NCBI GenBank assembly: GCA_040902725.1 | Contig: JBBDWU010000038.1 | Span: 124,001 to 188,000, forward strand | Source of the DNA: JACVRU01 sp040902725 | GTDB lineage: Bacteria; Actinomycetota; Thermoleophilia; Gaiellales; Gaiellaceae | DNA: 64,000 nt | Direction of reading: 5' to 3' | Shown: one piece after another, positions 42,264 through 53,655 of the stretch | Position numbering within the stretch: position 1 is the first letter of the stretch | Layout of the letters: the number at the start of each line of letters is the position of its first letter | The notes under the pieces: generated by a model | The model's input: the letters and a program-made list of their open reading frames with translations, nothing else | Told to the model about the DNA's origin: nothing | The model's database searches: none | Made by a program: the position numbers and the translations under genes

Positions 42264-42360
42264 CGTCTAGGAGCTCCCTCCCGATCGCGCGTAGCTCTTT
42301 CAGGATATCGAGGAGGTAGAACTGAATCCGGTCGAGCGCCTCGGTCAGCTCCTCGTCCAT
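42226..42360 (-). CDS. Small acidic coiled-coil protein, 44 aa
   Basis: ATG at 42360 to TGA at 42226. A heptad-like helix (LTEALDRIQFYLLDILKELR) precedes an acidic tail (GGEEEEGEEGP). It overlaps the 88-residue gene upstream by 16 bp and the 54-residue gene downstream by 38 bp. The acidic product beside a basic neighbour suggests a possible pair. Confidence 0.45.
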   Translation of the reverse strand: MDEELTEALDRIQFYLLDILKELRAIGRELLDDGGEEEEGEEGP

Positions 42361-42611
42361 CCGAGGGCCTCCGCCAGCGCCGGGTGCTCGCCGAGCGCGA
42401 CGCGCAGCTTCTCCACGTCCTGCCGCCGCAAGGTCACCGGCCCGCGCCGGTTCGTCCCGTTCGTCGCGTACGCGATTCGGACGAGCCGCTCGCCGCGGTC
42501 GGTCTCCAGCAGCTCGACGACCGACGCGAAGCTCTTGTCGCCCGCGCGCTGCTTGAGCGTCACGCGCTCGACCAGCTCCGCCTTCCCCCACGGTGTCGCC
42601 GTTTTCGCCAT
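42345..42611 (-). CDS. Hypothetical protein, 88 aa
   Basis: Starts at ATG 42611 (AKTATPWGKAELVERV); a longer frame adds 7 residues. The middle reads as an antiparallel sheet (SFASVVELLETDRGERLVRI, then GTNRRGPVTLRRQD) with a C-terminal helix. It faintly recalls PC4-like single-strand-binding folds, but I would not name it. Confidence 0.55.
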   Translation of the reverse strand: MAKTATPWGKAELVERVTLKQRAGDKSFASVVELLETDRGERLVRIAYATNGTNRRGPVTLRRQDVEKLRVALGEHPALAEALGWTRS

Positions 42612-42647
42612 GCGGGCCACGCTAGCCCGCAAACCGTCACGCGTGGG

Positions 42648-43676
42648 TCACGAGTTCGTGCCGAAACCGTGAAACTTGCTCGGGTCGAGCGGCGACTCGG
42701 GTAGCCCCGCGCGCGGCTCCGGCTCGTTGTAGCCGCCGGGCGCGACGTCGTTCGAGCCGTCGGGATGGAAGAGCGACGCGAGGTACTGGATGTGCCCGCG
42801 GCCGGGGCCGAGCTCGAACTGGCCGCCGCCGTACATCCCGATTCGGTGGGTGTCGCAGTGCTCGTAGACCGCGAACAGCTCGCGCACGCTGCCGAAGCGC
42901 GAGGGCTTGACGTTGATCGTGCGCGGCGCGAACGGCAGGCGCTCGATGTCCGCGACCGAGTGCAGGACGGCGTCCCAGGTGATCCGCTCGCGGTAGGGCT
43001 CGAGAATCGCCGCGCACTCCGGGTCGTCGTCGAGGTTCGGGTCCTCGATCCACGCGTCGGGGAATCGCTCGGCGACGAGCCGGTAGAGGCGCGGGTCGGG
43101 CGGCTGGTCGACGCGCGTGCCGCGGTAGGCGCCCTTGAGGTCGAGCACGTCGACCGCCCCGGTCGCGACCAGCTCGTCCACCTGCTCGTACGTCCAGGCG
43201 CTGGCCGGGTCGAGCTTGAAGCGAAGCGACGGGTAGAGCTCGAGCCAGCGCGGCACGACGGCGGTTCGCGGGGAGGCGGCGAAGCGCACGGGCCGCGGCG
43301 CTCGGTCGACAGCCTCGGCCAGCGAGCGGCCCGCCTGCCTGAGCGCGAGGTCGAGCGCGGCGCTCTCGTAGCCCCAGCGGCGGTAGTGGGCGAAGACGGG
43401 AGAACCCGGCGGCTCGCGGAAGAGCTCGGTCGTGCCCAGGCGCTCGGAGAGCTCGTCGAACGAGCCCCAGCGCCCCACCACCGGCGGCACCGGCGGGTCA
43501 TCGTGCGCGGCGCCGTCGTAGACCACGTCCTCGCCCACGCCCTCCTCCCCGCCACCGCTCAGCGTGATGACGGTCGTCACGCGCGTGAAGTCCGATCCGG
43601 TCTCCACCGCGCGACGATCGAGGGCGACGGAGTCGATCTCCACCGGCAGGCCCGCGATGCGCTCGTAGAGGCTCAT
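42648..43676 (-). CDS. Enolase-superfamily protein (mandelate racemase/muconate cycloisomerase-like)
   Basis: A 342-residue protein with the superfamily landmarks LDLKGAYRG (catalytic Lys), AWIEDPN (metal Glu/Asp), TINVKPSRFG and the C-terminal GMYGGGQFELGPGRG. The reaction starts with proton removal next to a carboxylate, but the substrate is unknown. The ATG overlaps the stop of the PLP decarboxylase (ATGA), so the two may share a pathway. Confidence 0.78.
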   Translation of the reverse strand: MSLYERIAGLPVEIDSVALDRRAVETGSDFTRVTTVITLSGGGEEGVGEDVVYDGAAHDDPPVPPVVGRWGSFDELSERLGTTELFREPPGSPVFAHYRRWGYESAALDLALRQAGRSLAEAVDRAPRPVRFAASPRTAVVPRWLELYPSLRFKLDPASAWTYEQVDELVATGAVDVLDLKGAYRGTRVDQPPDPRLYRLVAERFPDAWIEDPNLDDDPECAAILEPYRERITWDAVLHSVADIERLPFAPRTINVKPSRFGSVRELFAVYEHCDTHRIGMYGGGQFELGPGRGHIQYLASLFHPDGSNDVAPGGYNEPEPRAGLPESPLDPSKFHGFGTNS

Positions 43677-45037
43677 GCGGCGGCGAAGGTCTCGAGCGCG
43701 AGGTCGATCTCCTCGTCGCCGGTCTGCCAGTTCGACACCGAGAGGCGGAGCGCGCGGCGGCCGTTCCAGGTGGTACCGCTGAGCCAGATCCGCCCGGATG
43801 CCTGCACGCGCGCGAGCAGCGCGTCCGTCGCCTCGTCGTCCTCGGCGCGGAAGAGCACCTGGTTGAGGACGACGTCGTTCAGCACCTCGATCCCCGGCTG
43901 GGCCGCGACCTGCTCGGCGAACCGCCGCGCCTGGCGACAGCAGCGCTCGACCAGCTCGACGAGGCCGCGCCGGCCGAGCGTGCGCAACGCCGCGTAGACC
44001 GGGAAGGCGCGCGCCCGGCGCGAGAACTCCGGCACCCAGTCGACCTGGTCGCGCACCCGCTGCTCGCCCTCGTCCTGGATCAGGTATTCCGCGTGCACCG
44101 TCATCGCCGCACGGTGGGCCTCCGGATGCGCGCAGAGGACGACGCCGGAGTCGTAGGGGACGTTCAGCCACTTGTGCGCGTCGGTCGTCCATGAGTCGGC
44201 CCGCTCGATGCCGGAGACGAGGTGGCGGAGCTCCGGCGACACCGCGGCCCAGAGGCCGAAAGCGCCGTCGACGTGGAGCCAGGCGCCGGCGCGCTCCGTG
44301 AGGTCGGCGATCTCCGCCAGTGGGTCGAACGCGCCGGTGTTGACCTCGCCCGCCTGGGCGCACACGATCGTGGGACCGTCCTCTTTGGCGAACGCCGCCG
44401 CGAGCGCCTCGACCCGCAGGCGCCCCTGGTCGTCCGCCGGAAGCACGGTCGGCGCGCCCAGCCCCAGCAGGCGCAACGCGCGGTCGACGGTGACGTGGCG
44501 CTTGGCGCCGACCAGGACCCGGACGGCCGGCGCCGCCTGCAGCCCGTCGCGGCCGACGTCCCAGCCGACCGAGTCGAGCACGTGGAAGCGCGCGGCCGCG
44601 AGGCCGGTGACGTGCGCCATCTGCGTGCCCGTGACGAAGCCGATCGAGGCGTCCGCCGGCAGGCCGAGCAGGGCGACCAGCCACTCGCGCGTCACCTGCT
44701 CGACGACTGACGCGGACGGGCCCGCGACGTAGAGGCCGGCGTTCTGGTCCCAGGTGGACGTCAGCCAGTCCGCGGCCAGCGCGGCCGGCAGCGCGCCGCC
44801 GATCACGAAGCCGAAGTAGCGGCCGCTGCCCATCGCGACCACGCCCCGCCCGGCCGCCGCAGCGAGCTGGGAGACGACCTCGCCGGCCGCAAGCGGCTCC
44901 TCTGGGAGCGGCCCGCCGAGCGCCTCGCGCAGCTCCTCGGGCGTCACGTCTGGGAAAACGTCGCGCTCCGCGAGCGACTCGAGATAGTCGGCCGCGATCG
45001 CAGCCGTCTGCTCGAGGAGCGCCCGGGCGTCGTCCAC
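43673..45037 (-). CDS. PLP-dependent group II decarboxylase
   Basis: A 454-residue member of the aromatic-amino-acid/glutamate decarboxylase family: TWDQNAGLYVAGPSA, GFVTGTQMAHVTGLAAAR, HVDGAFGLWA and the PLP lysine in TTDAHKWLNVPYD. The start is GTG at 45037, sharing one base with the preceding VOC gene's stop. The amino acid decarboxylated cannot be told from sequence. Confidence 0.85.
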   Translation of the reverse strand: MDDARALLEQTAAIAADYLESLAERDVFPDVTPEELREALGGPLPEEPLAAGEVVSQLAAAAGRGVVAMGSGRYFGFVIGGALPAALAADWLTSTWDQNAGLYVAGPSASVVEQVTREWLVALLGLPADASIGFVTGTQMAHVTGLAAARFHVLDSVGWDVGRDGLQAAPAVRVLVGAKRHVTVDRALRLLGLGAPTVLPADDQGRLRVEALAAAFAKEDGPTIVCAQAGEVNTGAFDPLAEIADLTERAGAWLHVDGAFGLWAAVSPELRHLVSGIERADSWTTDAHKWLNVPYDSGVVLCAHPEAHRAAMTVHAEYLIQDEGEQRVRDQVDWVPEFSRRARAFPVYAALRTLGRRGLVELVERCCRQARRFAEQVAAQPGIEVLNDVVLNQVLFRAEDDEATDALLARVQASGRIWLSGTTWNGRRALRLSVSNWQTGDEEIDLALETFAAA

Positions 45038-45429
45038 TAACGACCACTGCGGTCAATCAGCTCGACGCGATAGTCGTCCGGGTCGCGGACGAAGCAGATC
45101 CGCGAGCCGCCCTCGCGCACGCGGTAGGGCTCGCGCTCGGGCTCGATCCCCTGCTCCTTGAGGCGCGCGAGCGTCTCGTCGAGGTCGTCGACGGCGAGCG
45201 CGATGTGGCCGTAGCCGGTTCCGAGCTCGTACGTCCGCCCGTCGTGGTTGAAGGTCAGCTCGAGCACGTTCTCGTGGTCGCCGAGCGAGAAGAAGTAATT
45301 CGTCGCCTCGAGCTCGTCGTTGCGGACGATGTCCATCTCGCGGGAGAAGCTGAAGCCCAGCGCCTCGTAGAACGCCCGGCTCCGGTCGGGGTCGGTGATG
45401 CGGACCATCGTGTGCAGATAGCTGGTCAT
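45037..45429 (-). CDS. Glyoxalase I-like VOC protein
   Basis: A 130-residue protein with two beta-alpha-beta3 units: HTMVRITDPDRSRAFYEALGF and GYGHIALAVDDLDETLARL. Metal ligands are consistent with H6, E59 and E124 positions (LELTFNHD, VELID). It resembles lactoylglutathione lyase closely, though high-GC actinobacteria usually lack glutathione, so the thiol or role may differ. Confidence 0.82.
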   Translation of the reverse strand: MTSYLHTMVRITDPDRSRAFYEALGFSFSREMDIVRNDELEATNYFFSLGDHENVLELTFNHDGRTYELGTGYGHIALAVDDLDETLARLKEQGIEPEREPYRVREGGSRICFVRDPDDYRVELIDRSGR

Positions 45430-45439
45430 GGGCCGGAGC

Positions 45440-45934
45440 CTATCCCTCGAGATCCTCGCGGACGAGGCCGAAGAGGACGCCGTCCACCCACTCGTCGTTG
45501 CGCCAGTAGGCCTTCCGACGGACGCCCTCGCGGACGAACCCCGAGCGTTCCGCGTGCGCGATCGCGCGCTCGTTGAAGCCGTAGATCTCGAGCTGCACGC
45601 GGTGGAAGCCGAGCTCGAAGATCAGGTGCCGCTGGAAGAGCCGCGCCGCCTCGTCCGCGAGCCGGCGGCCCCGGAAGTCGGGGTGGACGGCGACCCCGCC
45701 GAGGGCTGCGATGCGGCTGCGCCGGTTCGAGAGCTCGAAGCTCATCGTTCCCGCGCGCTCGCCGTCGACCTCGATCACGTAGATGCCGGCTTCCTGCGGG
45801 TCGCGGTCGAGCTGGGCCAGGACCGACGCCCGGTCTTTCGGCCGCGCGACCGACAGGAACGGCTCGACGTCCTCGTGTCCATAGAGCTCGACGAGGAAGT
45901 CGACGTCTTCGGGCGTTGCCCGCCGTACGTTCAC
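45440..45934 (-). CDS. GNAT-family N-acetyltransferase
   Basis: A 164-residue protein: VNVRRATPEDVDFLVELY, the acetyl-CoA loop in VAVHPDFRGRRLADEAAR and GFNERAIAHAERSGFVREG, typical of RimJ/SpeG-like GNATs. GTG start at 45934 overlapping the EamA stop (GTGA). Spermidine acetylation is a possibility given the neighbourhood, but it is not shown. Confidence 0.83.
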   Translation of the reverse strand: MNVRRATPEDVDFLVELYGHEDVEPFLSVARPKDRASVLAQLDRDPQEAGIYVIEVDGERAGTMSFELSNRRSRIAALGGVAVHPDFRGRRLADEAARLFQRHLIFELGFHRVQLEIYGFNERAIAHAERSGFVREGVRRKAYWRNDEWVDGVLFGLVREDLEG

Positions 45935-46812
45935 GCGTGCTGCGGCCGTCGGCGCATCTTGCCCGAGCCGACGGCGACGCCGACCAGGATCAGCGCCAGC
46001 CCGGCCACCGCCTCCGGCCGGATCGCCTCGTCGAGCAGCAGCGCCCCGTAGAAGAGCGCCACCGGCGGCATCAGGTACGTCACCAGCGACAGCCGCGCCG
46101 AGCCGTGCAGGCGCAGCATGCGGAAGAGGATCAGCTGTGCGAACGCCGTCCCCAGGACCGTCATCGCGAGCAACGAGCCGATCGCCTTGCCGCTCGGGAC
46201 CTCGTCCGGGAGCTGCCAGACAGCGATCGGCAGGAGCGCCAACGCGCCTCCGATCATCGAGGCGGTCGCGAGCACCGGGCCCGCCGTCCCTTGCACGCGC
46301 ACCTGCCCGTAGACGCCCGCGATGCCGTAGGAGAGGGAGGCGACGACCACAGCGAGGGTGCCGGCCACGGCCCACCAGCCTCCCGCAGCCGGCTGGCCGC
46401 CGGTCAGCACGGCCACGCCCACGAGCCCGAGCAGCACGCCCGCGAGGCGCGCGCGCGAGAGGCGCTCGGTGGGCAGGAACTGGATCAGGAGCAGGGCGAC
46501 GAAGAGCGGGACGGTCGCGTTGGCGATCGCGGCGACGCCCGAGTCGATGTGCTTCTCGCCCCAGGCGATCAGCGTGAAGGGGATGGCACCGTTGACGACC
46601 CCGAGGATGAGGCCCGCGCGCCACGCGCGCCGGACCTCGCCGAGCTTGCCCTGCGCCGCGACGAGCGGCAACAGCAGCAAGGCCGCGAGCGCGAGCCGGA
46701 AGAACATCATCGGGGCGGGCTCGATGTCCTCCACGGCCACCTTGATGAACAGGTACGACGCGCCCCAGACCGAGGCCAGGACGAACAGCATCGGCCAGTA
46801 CGCGCGCGTCAT
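45931..46812 (-). CDS. EamA-family (DMT) exporter
   Basis: A 293-residue protein with ten hydrophobic spans in two EamA repeats (about residues 6-140 and 150-285; FTLIAWGEKHIDSGVAAI marks the first). Such proteins usually export amino acids or metabolites. The ATG overlaps the stop of the other EamA gene (ATGA); the two are paralogues that may form a pair. Confidence 0.86.
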   Translation of the reverse strand: MTRAYWPMLFVLASVWGASYLFIKVAVEDIEPAPMMFFRLALAALLLLPLVAAQGKLGEVRRAWRAGLILGVVNGAIPFTLIAWGEKHIDSGVAAIANATVPLFVALLLIQFLPTERLSRARLAGVLLGLVGVAVLTGGQPAAGGWWAVAGTLAVVVASLSYGIAGVYGQVRVQGTAGPVLATASMIGGALALLPIAVWQLPDEVPSGKAIGSLLAMTVLGTAFAQLILFRMLRLHGSARLSLVTYLMPPVALFYGALLLDEAIRPEAVAGLALILVGVAVGSGKMRRRPQHA

Positions 46813-47700
46813 GCCGGTGGAGGAACTCGGCGCCGGAGCGCCCCCGTCCCGATCCCGACGCCGGCGAGCACGAGCGCCAGGCCCGCGACCGCCGTCCACC
46901 TGAGCTCCTCGTCCAGCAAGGTGACGCCGTAGACCAGCGCGAGCGCGGGGACGAGATAGGTGACGAGGATCGCGCGCGCGGCGCCCACTCCCGCGATCAG
47001 GCCGAAGTAGAGCTGGAACGCCAGCGCCGTCGCGAGCACGCCCAGCGCCAGGATCGCGGCGGCAGGCCCCCAGCCGTAGTCGCTCCCGGGCAGGACGGCG
47101 AGGCCCGGCGGCAGCGTCACGAGCGCCGCCCAGATCAGCAGCCCGAAGGAGACGTCGAAGGCGGAGAGGTCGCGCAGCCGGCGCGAGACGTAGAGGGCGC
47201 CGGCGGCGTAGAAGACGGTGGCGGCGACGATCGCCAGCGCCCCGAGCACGCCCCGGTTGCCGTCGTCGGGCGCCGCGCCGACGACGAGCACGACGCCGCC
47301 GAAGCCGAGCACGAAGCCGGCGAGCCGCAGCCCGGCCACGCGCTCGCTGCGGACGGCGACCGCGGCGAGCAGGACCGTGAAGAGCGGCGCGCCGGCGTTG
47401 AGGATCGCCGCGATGTTCGAGTCGACGTACTGCTGGCCCCAGGCGATCAGGAAGAAGGGCGCGGCCGTGGTGACGACGCCCGCGACCGCCAGCCGCAGCG
47501 CGTACGGCCGCATCCGCGTGAGCGTGCTCCGGAGGCGCCGCCGTCCCGCCTCGAAGAGCGCCAGCGCGAGCACCGCCGAGCCGAGGCGGCCGGCGATCAG
47601 GGCGGCCGGCGGGAAGCCGCGCAGCGCGATCTCGATCAGCATGAACGCCGCTCCCCAGATCGCGGCGAGCACGCCGAGCATCCCGAGATGGCGCGGGCTC

Positions 47701-47702
<2 letters not shown>
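46809..47702 (-). CDS. EamA-family (DMT) exporter
   Basis: A 297-residue, ten-span protein (AAIWGAAFMLIEIALRGFPP, then FFLIAWGQQYVDSNIAAILN). The annotated ATG at 47702 overlaps the purL ATG head to head. A start at Met8 (47681) keeps the whole membrane domain and would free the shared promoter region. Confidence 0.85.
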
Positions 47703-49820
<2,118 letters not shown>

Positions 49821-49821
<1 letters not shown>

Positions 49822-51185
49822 TGTGCGGGGTGTTCGGCATCCGCTCGACCGAGCGCGACGCGGCGCGCACCGCCTACTTCGGCCTCCACGCCCTGCAGCA
49901 CCGCGGCCAGGAGTCGGCCGGGATCGCGGTCTCCGACCATGGCCGCCTGACCGTCATCCGCGACCTCGGCCTGGTCACGCACGTGTTCGACGAGCGCAAC
50001 CTCGACGGCCTCCACGGCGACCTCGCGATCGGCCACACCCGCTACTCGACGACCGGCGGCCACCGCTGGGAGAACGCGCAGCCGTTGATCCACCGCGGCC
50101 GCGGCCGCACGATCGCGCTCGGCCACAACGGCAACCTCGTCAACGCGGGCGCGCTGCGCGCGGAGCTCGCCGTGCCGCTGACCTCGACCTCCGACAGCGA
50201 GGTGATCGCGGCCCTGATCGCCGCCGACGAGGGGCCGCTGGAGCAGGCGGTGGCACGAGCGATGGCGCGGCTCCAGGGCGCGTACTCGGTCGTCGCGCTC
50301 GCCGACGGCAAGCTCGTCGCCTTCCGCGACCCGCTCGGCTTCCGTCCGCTCGAGCTCGGGCGCCTCGGCGACGACTGGGTGGTCGCCTCCGAGACGTGCG
50401 CCCTTGACCTCGTCGGCGCCGAGTTCGTGCGCGACGTGGCCCCGGGCGAACTCGTCGTGGTGGACGAGGACGGCCTCCACGCCGAGCAGGCGCTGCCGGC
50501 CGGCGACCGCACGGCCTTCTGCATCTTCGAGTTCTTCTACCTCGCCCGCCCCGACTCGATCATCGAGGGGGTCGAGGCCCACGGAGCCCGCCTGCGGATG
50601 GGCGAGCGGCTCGCCGCCGAGGCGCCCGCCGACGCCGACCTCGTCCTCCCCATCCCCGACTCGGGCACGCCCGCGGCGATCGGCTTCTCGCGCGCGTCCG
50701 GCATCCCCTTCTCCGAGGGCCTGATCAAGAACCGCTACGTGGGCCGCACGTTCATCCAGCCCGACCAGAAGCTGCGCGAGCAGGGCATCAAGCTCAAGTT
50801 CAACCCGCTGGCGGAGGTGGCGGGGAAGCGCGTCGTGGTCGTGGACGACTCGATCGTGCGCGGGAACACGACGCGGCAGCTCGTCTCGATGCTCTTCGAG
50901 GCCGGCGCGGCCGAGGTGCACGTGCGCATCTCCTCGCCGCCGGTCGTCAGCCCTTGCTACTACGGCATCGACCTGGCAGACGAGGACGAGCTCGTCGCCT
51001 CGTCGCGGACCGTGGAGGAGGTGCGGGCGCTGATCGGCGCCACCTCGTTGCACTACCTCTCGCTCGAGGGGCTCCAGTGGGCGGTGCAGCGGCCGGAGAG
51101 CGCGGTCTGCCGCGCCTGCCTCACGCGGGACTACCCGACGGCAGTCCCACGGGAGAGCTCGAAGCTGCGCTTCGAGCTCGTCTAA
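49821..51185 (+). CDS. purF: Amidophosphoribosyltransferase
   Basis: PurF makes phosphoribosylamine, the committed step. The 454-residue protein starts MCGVFGI, so Cys2 is the glutaminase nucleophile after Met removal and there is no propeptide. It has the PRPP site VVVVDDSIVRGNTTR and Cys residues in FCIFEFFY, SPCYYGID and CRACL, which match the ligands of the B. subtilis-type 4Fe-4S enzyme. It ends the purLF pair. Confidence 0.95.
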
Positions 51186-51361
51186 CTTCACCGCCTGCCG
51201 CTGGAACGGCGGTTCGTGGCCTCTCGGGCGGCGCAGCCGCCCTTCGGCCGCTTGGCAGCCGTCCGGTGGGCGGCGCCGTAACCTGCTAGGCCTCCGCGCG
51301 TGGCGCTTCGCGCCAGGCGCTCCGGCCACGATGTCAAGCGCTGCGGCGTGACGCCTCGCGA

Positions 51362-51400
51362 CGGCCGGGATGCGCGGCTTCGCCGCAGCGATCCCGGCCG
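51362..51400. terminator. Large hairpin between convergent purF and a small membrane gene
   Basis: Outer arms CGGCCGGGAT / ATCCCGGCCG (51362-51371/51391-51400) enclose a second stem GCGGC-TTC-GCCGC. It probably serves both strands. The 230-bp gap also holds smaller hairpins: GGGCGGC-GCA-GCCGCCC near 51226 and TGGCGC-TTC-GCGCCA at 51301-51315. I see no gene in this gap. Confidence 0.6.
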
Positions 51401-51415
51401 TCCGAGGATCAAGCT

Positions 51416-51655
51416 CTATTGCTCGTAGACGCGCGAGGCCTTGGCGATCCCGCGGCTGATGAAGTACGTCGACGTCAGCACGACCGTCGCGGTCACGAAG
51501 CCGGACACGTCGAACAGGTCGCTGGCGGCCCAGATGATCACGAGCCCGATCTCGACCAGCAGGTAGAGCGCGAACTCGGCGTTGCCGGGGATGGGAAGCG
51601 TCGCCGGCATCCCGATCGTCGGGCGCGGCGGGGGCGTGGAAGGCTGCTGTTCCAT
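51416..51655 (-). CDS. Small two-span membrane protein
   Basis: A 79-residue product: a proline-rich start, then two hydrophobic segments (FALYLLVEIGLVIIWAA and FVTATVVLTSTYFISRGIA). Function unknown. AGGAG lies 7 nt before its ATG. The 115-bp gap upstream of it contains two compact hairpins (GAGGGCT-GA-GCCCTC and GGCGCCGC-AA-GCGGCGCC) and no gene. Confidence 0.65.
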   Translation of the reverse strand: MEQQPSTPPPRPTIGMPATLPIPGNAEFALYLLVEIGLVIIWAASDLFDVSGFVTATVVLTSTYFISRGIAKASRVYEQ

Positions 51656-51770
51656 TCAGCTCCTTTGGTCGGTTGTGGCTTGTTCGATTTGGTTCGACCG
51701 GTCATTTCCGACGGACACGAGGGCTGAGCCCTCGCGTCCTGATGGTCGGCGCCGCAAGCGGCGCCTCGGG

Positions 51771-52187
51771 TCAGGCCGCCAGGAGCGGCACATGGACGAT
51801 CTCGAGCTTGATGCCGTCGGGGTCGTAGAAGAAGACCGCGTAGTAGCCGGGCTGGTAGCTGTACTCCTGCGGCTCGCTCTCGATCTCGGCGCCGCGCTCG
51901 CGGAGCCAGTCGGCCCGCTCGTCGACGGCGGCGCGCGAGACGGCCTCGAGCGCGAGGTGGTGGAGGCCGACCCGGTAGCGGTCGTAGCCGCCCTCGGCCT
52001 GGGCCTCCCGCAGGCCTATGCCGGTGCCGGGGCCGACCAGGTACCAGATCGTCTCGCCGCGCTCGCCCTCGACCTCGCTGATCCGGTGCCAGCCGAGCGG
52101 GGCGAGCAGGTCCCGGTAGAACGGCAGGCTGCGCTCGATCGAGGAGACGACCAGGTCGACGTGGTGGACGCCGGTGGAGCGCACCAA
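51771..52187 (-). CDS. VOC-family (glyoxalase/dioxygenase fold) protein
   Basis: A 138-residue protein with GVHHVDLVVSSIERSLPFYRD, GLHHLALEAVSRAAVD and a closing DPDGIKLEIVHV. His in HHVD, His in LHHL and Glu in KLEI are the likely metal ligands. Role unknown; members range from lyases to fosfomycin-type transferases. The start is GTG. Confidence 0.8.
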   Translation of the reverse strand: MVRSTGVHHVDLVVSSIERSLPFYRDLLAPLGWHRISEVEGERGETIWYLVGPGTGIGLREAQAEGGYDRYRVGLHHLALEAVSRAAVDERADWLRERGAEIESEPQEYSYQPGYYAVFFYDPDGIKLEIVHVPLLAA

Positions 52188-52203
52188 CCGTCGAGGTTCG
52201 CGC

Positions 52204-53040
52204 TCACCGGCGCAGCTCCTCCGCGCGCCCGTAGCGGACGGCGCGGCTGACCGCGGCCGCGTCGAGGCCGCGCTCGATCAGCTCCTGGCGCAGCTCCCCC
52301 TCCGCGCCCAGCCGCAGGAAGAGCCAGGCGAGGGCCCCGATCGTCACCAGCGAGCCTTCGACCATCATCACGGCGCCCGCGATCCCCTGGTCGGCCAGCG
52401 GCGAGATCCCCCAGATGCGCTCGGCACGCTCGTAGGTCGCATAGACCACAGTGCCGGTCCAGAGGAAGATGTTGCCGAGGAGCGTCTCGAGCAGCCGCAC
52501 GGTGACGATGTAGCCGAGCTTCCAGCCGGTGCCGAACCACATCGGCCCCGGGAGCACCTCCACGACCGGCGCCCACATCAACGCCCCGAACGTGAGGAAG
52601 CAGAGGTGCTGGAGCACGTGGACGCCGCCCGAGGAGAGCGCCGCCTCGTAGGCCGCGGGAACGTGCCAGGCGAAGAGGTTCGCCGCCCAGAGCGGCAGCG
52701 CAACGAGCGGGTGGGCCAGGAAGCGGAGCCGGTCGACGGCCTTGAAGGCGAGCAGGGGCCGCAGCAGGGGGCCGGTGAGGCCGGCTACGAGGCAGAGCGC
52801 GGCCAGGTCCCCGAGCAGGATGTGCTGGGCCATGTGGAACGAGAACAGCCGCTCCTCGCCCAGCCGGTCGATCGGCGAGGCGAGCGCAACGACGATCAGC
52901 GCGAGCCCGAGCGCGAAGAGGCCCTGCCGCCAGCCAGGGACGGCCGCGCCACGGCGGCGGAGCGTCAGCGCGCGCCGCCAGTAGAGGAACGCCGCCAGCG
53001 CGATCGGCAGCAGCCGCGCCGGTTCGAGCGACCCGTCCAC
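52204..53040 (-). CDS. ctaG: Cytochrome c oxidase assembly factor CtaG/Caa3-type
   Basis: A 278-residue polytopic protein with about seven spans: FSFHMAQHILLGDLAALCLV and HVLQHLCFLTFGALMWAPV hold the conserved His pairs of the caa3_CtaG family, which helps build the copper centre of cytochrome oxidase. I chose the GTG at 53040, which begins the first span; the longer frame to 53322 overlaps the divergent gene. No oxidase genes are nearby. Confidence 0.82.
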   Translation of the reverse strand: MDGSLEPARLLPIALAAFLYWRRALTLRRRGAAVPGWRQGLFALGLALIVVALASPIDRLGEERLFSFHMAQHILLGDLAALCLVAGLTGPLLRPLLAFKAVDRLRFLAHPLVALPLWAANLFAWHVPAAYEAALSSGGVHVLQHLCFLTFGALMWAPVVEVLPGPMWFGTGWKLGYIVTVRLLETLLGNIFLWTGTVVYATYERAERIWGISPLADQGIAGAVMMVEGSLVTIGALAWLFLRLGAEGELRQELIERGLDAAAVSRAVRYGRAEELRR

Positions 53041-53070
53041 GGCGGTGACGTTAGCCTCGGCGCCCGGGAC

Positions 53071-53646
53071 GTGCACCTCTTCCACTACCACCTCGTCACG
53101 AGCCGTGTCCGCGAGGTCGAGGCGCGGTATCTGGGGAAGCTCGCGTTCGAGCTCGTCGCGCGGTACGGCCGGATCGGGGACGAGGCGACCGCCTTCGAGT
53201 CGGGAACTTCCTGGGAGGAGCTCGACTCGCGCGGGTTCAGGCTGCGGCTCTCCGAGCTCGAGCGCGGCGCGGTCAACGTCGTCGTCCAGCCTGGCCAGTG
53301 GGAGCATCCACGCGTCGACCACCTCGGCCTGGCGCTCGACGAGGGCGAGTTCGACGAGGTGCTGGAGCGCGCGGAGGAGCTCGAGCTACGGGTGCAGGAA
53401 CACGGCGGGCGGCGAACGTTCGTCGCCACCGGCGCCGGCTATCGCCTCGAGCTGCACCCGCCGCGCGAGTGGCTGGAGGAATTGCTCGAGAACGCGGACG
53501 ACCCGGCTCGGAAGGCCGACGTGCTCGCCGACCTGCTGGGGATCCGGGCGATCGGCGGCGACGTCGAGGTCGGGGACGCCCTGGTCCGCTTCATGCCGGG
53601 CGGCGCGCAGGGGCGTCCGGAATTGCTGGCCGAGCTCTTCCGGTAG
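53071..53646 (+). CDS. VOC-like protein
   Basis: A 191-residue protein starting at GTG 53071 (HLFHYHLVTSRVREVEARYL). The HVDHLGLAL-like segment (RVDHLGLALDEGEFDEVLERA) and YRLELHPP suggest a glyoxalase-type second half; the last 50 residues (ADLLGIRAIGGDVEV) are unassigned. It leads into purM 9 bp later, so it may be the first gene of purMNH. Confidence 0.65.
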   Translation: MHLFHYHLVTSRVREVEARYLGKLAFELVARYGRIGDEATAFESGTSWEELDSRGFRLRLSELERGAVNVVVQPGQWEHPRVDHLGLALDEGEFDEVLERAEELELRVQEHGGRRTFVATGAGYRLELHPPREWLEELLENADDPARKADVLADLLGIRAIGGDVEVGDALVRFMPGGAQGRPELLAELFR

Positions 53647-53655
53647 CCTCGCGCG

